Origin: Cytidiella melzeri | Lineage: Eukaryota > Basidiomycota > Agaricomycetes > Polyporales > Irpicaceae | Assembly (NCBI GenBank): GCA_022592445.1 | Contig: JABYQR010000214.1 | Coordinates: 1-64,000, forward strand | DNA length: 64,000 nt | Direction of reading: 5' to 3' | The notes under the pieces: model-generated | The model's database searches: none | The model's input: the letters and a program-made list of their open reading frames with translations, nothing else | What the model was told of the DNA's origin: nothing | Part shown: positions 61,801 to 64,000 of the stretch, piece by piece | Numbering within the stretch: position 1 is the first letter of the stretch | How the letters are laid out: every line of letters begins with the position of its first letter | Position numbers and translations under genes: made by a program

Positions 61801-61962
61801 AGCTGTATTCATCGTTTTGTTATTGGCACTGTTACTGTCTGTATTCTGCCATCAAATTCCCACACTTTGGGGGACAAAAAGGTCACATCTGAAAAGGCAT
61901 CAATGTGCTGGAGCACACTGGAACAATTCTTCTTCATTCTTCAGGAATTGTAATAAAAGACC
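58855..61962. repeat. Left arm of a large imperfect palindrome
   Basis: Blocks of this arm recur in reverse complement and reverse order in 62135-64000. Pairs seen are 61796-61962 with 62135-62330 (around ATGTGCTGGAGCACA), 61640-61790 with 62330-62480, 61380-61450 with 62640-62720, and 58930-58990 with about 63875-63945. The centre is near 62050. No gene is recognised in the arm. The right side leaves the window, so the full length is unknown. Confidence 0.85.
59095..61345. repeat. Minisatellite, unit about 143 bp, about 16 copies
   Basis: Each unit contains GATGCAACCATGTCCTGTTGATGTC, ACTGCCACAG.CTGTGTTCTGATTGTAACTCC and TGGTTGTGAAACT. Unit starts fall near 59245, 59388, 59655, 59926, 60065, 60209, 60352, 60496, 60639, 60783, 60925, 61067 and 61211. 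Units differ by substitutions and small indels. Apparent ORFs through the array on the minus strand are repeat artefacts, each ending after about 60-100 codons. Confidence 0.9.
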
Positions 61963-62134
61963 AAAACTAATGTATAGTCAAATAACTATCAATAAGATTT
62001 TCTGAGATCTCTCATAAATTGCCAAATATAAGCTTCATACAGAAAAGTACAAATGTTCAGAAATTGTAACTTGCCACTTGTTGGCCCAACTCTTGCAAGT
62101 AGAAATTGGAACTGTCTTGTTACAATAAACTTCC

Positions 62135-64000
62135 AGAAAGTGTTGAATGTGTCCTTTTGCAACTCCTGAAGTATGAAGAAGAATTGTTCCAGTGTGCTCC
62201 AGCACATTGATGCTCTTTCAGATGTGACCTTTTGGTCCCCCAAAGTGTGGGAATCTGATGGGAGAATACAAACAGTAACAGTCTCAATACTAAAACAATG
62301 AATACAGCTGATGGCATCACACTGGCCTTGTTATCAGCCCTTCAAAACTTGGTATCAGATCACATTTGCAATCAAAATGTAGTGTTTAATTTTTACACAC
62401 TGCATATGGGTACAAATCTATACATATCATACACTGATGGATATCCCTATCTTATGGCAACATCCCGGTACAAACATCCTGTCAATTGAAGTGGAATTGA
62501 GCAAGTGATGGCCAGTCTACTGAAAAAAGTCATTCAAACTCCACTCCTGCTGGCAAATGATGTTAAATTCTGGTCAGGTACATGTACAGCAATCTGCAGA
62601 CACTGCTTGCTCTCTAAATCTGGAAAACAATGATAAGGCATGCCACAAGTATCATTGGATCTGAGCAAGAATTACCAGTACTTTGTGGCTAACCACAAAT
62701 TCTCAACCCCTACATTGTTGGACAATGTCTTTTGTGGCTGCATCAGCAGTGAGCGCTGCATCTGGTTGTTCCAAGAAGTTTCACCACCATTAGTTGCTCT
62801 CTAAACAGGAGTTAAAATCAGAACACAGCCTGTGGCAGTTGCAATGGGGGTGAGGCAGTTCAGACATCAACAGGATGGTTGCATCAGCAGCAAGCACTGC
62901 ATCTGGCTGTCCACAAAGTTTCAGAACCATTAGTAGCTCTCTAGGCAGGAGTTACAATCCGTAGCCTGTGGCAGTTCAATGGGGATGAGGCAGATCAGAC
63001 ATCAACAGGACACCTGTAACATGTTTTGGGAGTCAATCTAATGAGACACCCTCAAACCCTTCATTGTTGGAGCAAGTACTTGTTGACATGGATAGTCTAA
63101 CAGAGACCGGATTTTTCCAATATTGTCACAATTTTATAGCCTTAGGCGCCTATCTAGAGCGCTTATTTTCCGGCTAGGAGTGTTACCGGACCTAACCCTA
63201 ACCTGGGTCACGTGACATCCTGCCTTATTTATCAATAGTCCAGACCCAAACCCTAGACTCAGTCTGGAGCGGTTCCAGATCAACCTAGGCTATTGTTCTA
63301 TTGTTCCTCTTCCATTGATGGGGATTCCCCAGGGATTCCCCCAGGTCCTATTGTTCTAGCTCTATTGTTCTACGTACTCTGGTCCTTGACAGTTACTCAG
63401 GTCCTTGACAGTTACTCCGGTTCATTATTGTTCTATTGTTACTCCAGTCCCACAGTTACTCCAGTCCCTAGTGTGGGAACTGGTGCACAGACCATCCAGA
63501 CACAGTATATATAGTACCCCTTACCCTCCCTGGTTCTGCATCTTGACCTCTTCGTCATTTGCACTGCCAGGTGAGTTACTCAATGTAACCTAGTATAAAC
63601 ATGATATTAACTTCGTCATTTGCACTGCCAGTATCCGGCCTCAGTGCCTGCTTGCCTGCTCATCATCGACTTTGACCTCGTTGTTGTCGTTGGAGATCCA
63701 CCCCCTTCCTCTCTACTTCACTCCCTTTTTAGGGTTATCAGCATAGCAGCAGTCGCTCCGCGACACTTGTCTGGCATCAGGATTGAGTTTTGATGAGCAC
63801 TACAAGTGATTATTGCATCAGCAGTAAACACTGCACAAGATTAATGATAAGATATGTGAAGCCCCTTGCTACTATTGGTGACTACCTTCATCAATGTATG
63901 GCTTCCCTTCCCGCAACTGAACTTATCAATTTTAGTACAGTCACTTGATACCAGATCAAGTTGCCTATGCAAGGTGTCACCAGTAGCAAATTCCCTTACT
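62135..64000. repeat. Right arm of the large palindrome, truncated by the window end
   Basis: This arm mirrors 58855-61962. It holds only two to three units of the 143 bp minisatellite (about 62735-63010, inverted) and is interrupted at about 63078-63808 by sequence that includes an LTR of family 2. After the insertion the palindrome resumes (GCAGTAAACACTGCAC) and runs off the window. Confidence 0.85.
63124..63765 (+). repeat. LTR of family 2 inserted in the palindrome
   Basis: The 642 bp sequence starts TGTCACAATTTTATAG and ends CGCGACA. It matches the truncated copy 47484-47923. A TATATATAG lies near 63505. Internally a block containing CTTCGTCATTTGCACTGCCAG is duplicated (near 63552 and 63613). 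No matching 5 bp target duplication is seen (AATAT and CTTGT), so one border may be misplaced or rearranged. Confidence 0.75.

Noticed and set aside
61790..62320. A pair of short secreted-looking ORFs (MMPSAVFIVL...) on opposite strands
   Set aside because: They are the two mirror copies of the palindrome arms near its centre; they are short, diverge after 60-70 codons and show no further gene structure.

Overview
The window looks like a repeat-rich segment of a basidiomycete (Agaricomycete-type) genome. The genes are split by many 45-80 nt GT-AG introns. The mobile elements are fungal: a decayed Ty1/copia element, a chromodomain Ty3/gypsy element and a Plavaka-type transposase. A multi-copy Agaricomycete protein family with a WLYFG-type motif is also present. 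No species is claimed.

Layout. 1-3400: 3' part of a dead copia element with its 3' LTR. 3405-38038: a segmentally amplified locus. The unit is a dead cdc48 gene, then an ankyrin-repeat gene (ank), then gatA convergent to it. Unit A (3526-9885) and unit B (25716-33530) carry cdc48 pseudogene, intact ank and gatA pseudogene. Unit C (33699-38038) carries ank and the only intact gatA. Units A and B are separated by a small CACTA-like element (9934-10580) and a 14.1 kb insertion (10628-24765). The insertion has short terminal inverted repeats, and its flanks match an unoccupied paralogous site at about 3484-3494. It contains a solo LTR, an RS-repeat gene, an unknown gene and a Plavaka-type transposase gene with flanking motif repeats.

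36091-47163 is the conserved gene island. It holds mitochondrial gatA (-), mak11 (+, sharing a 204 bp divergent promoter with gatA), a DHA1/polyamine-type MFS transporter (-), a METTL21/Nnt1-type methyltransferase (-, with an apparent frameshift) and an allantoate-permease-type MFS transporter (+, with 7 nt and 4 nt microexons). I reconstructed complete exon sets, with lengths divisible by three, for gatA (524 aa), mak11 (484 aa), both MFS genes (549 and 523 aa), ankA (567 aa) and ankB (576 aa).

47484-57359 is a retrotransposon mosaic. Fragments of a second LTR family, of a gypsy protease and of an inverted LTR abut a 9.1 kb chromodomain gypsy element on the minus strand. That element has two LTRs and only a few inactivating lesions, plus an extra 314-codon ORF upstream of gag. 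From 58.8 kb to the window end lies a large imperfect palindrome centred near 62.05 kb. A 143 bp minisatellite is expanded in its left arm, and a second-family LTR is inserted in its right arm.

Functionally, the single-copy genes are housekeeping (mitochondrial Gln-tRNA formation, 60S ribosome assembly) and transport. The ank genes have a STAND-type N-terminal helical domain, a Cys/His module and ankyrin repeats, and are the accessory family amplified here. Two of the three copies are clearly open, while cdc48 and the extra gatA copies have decayed.
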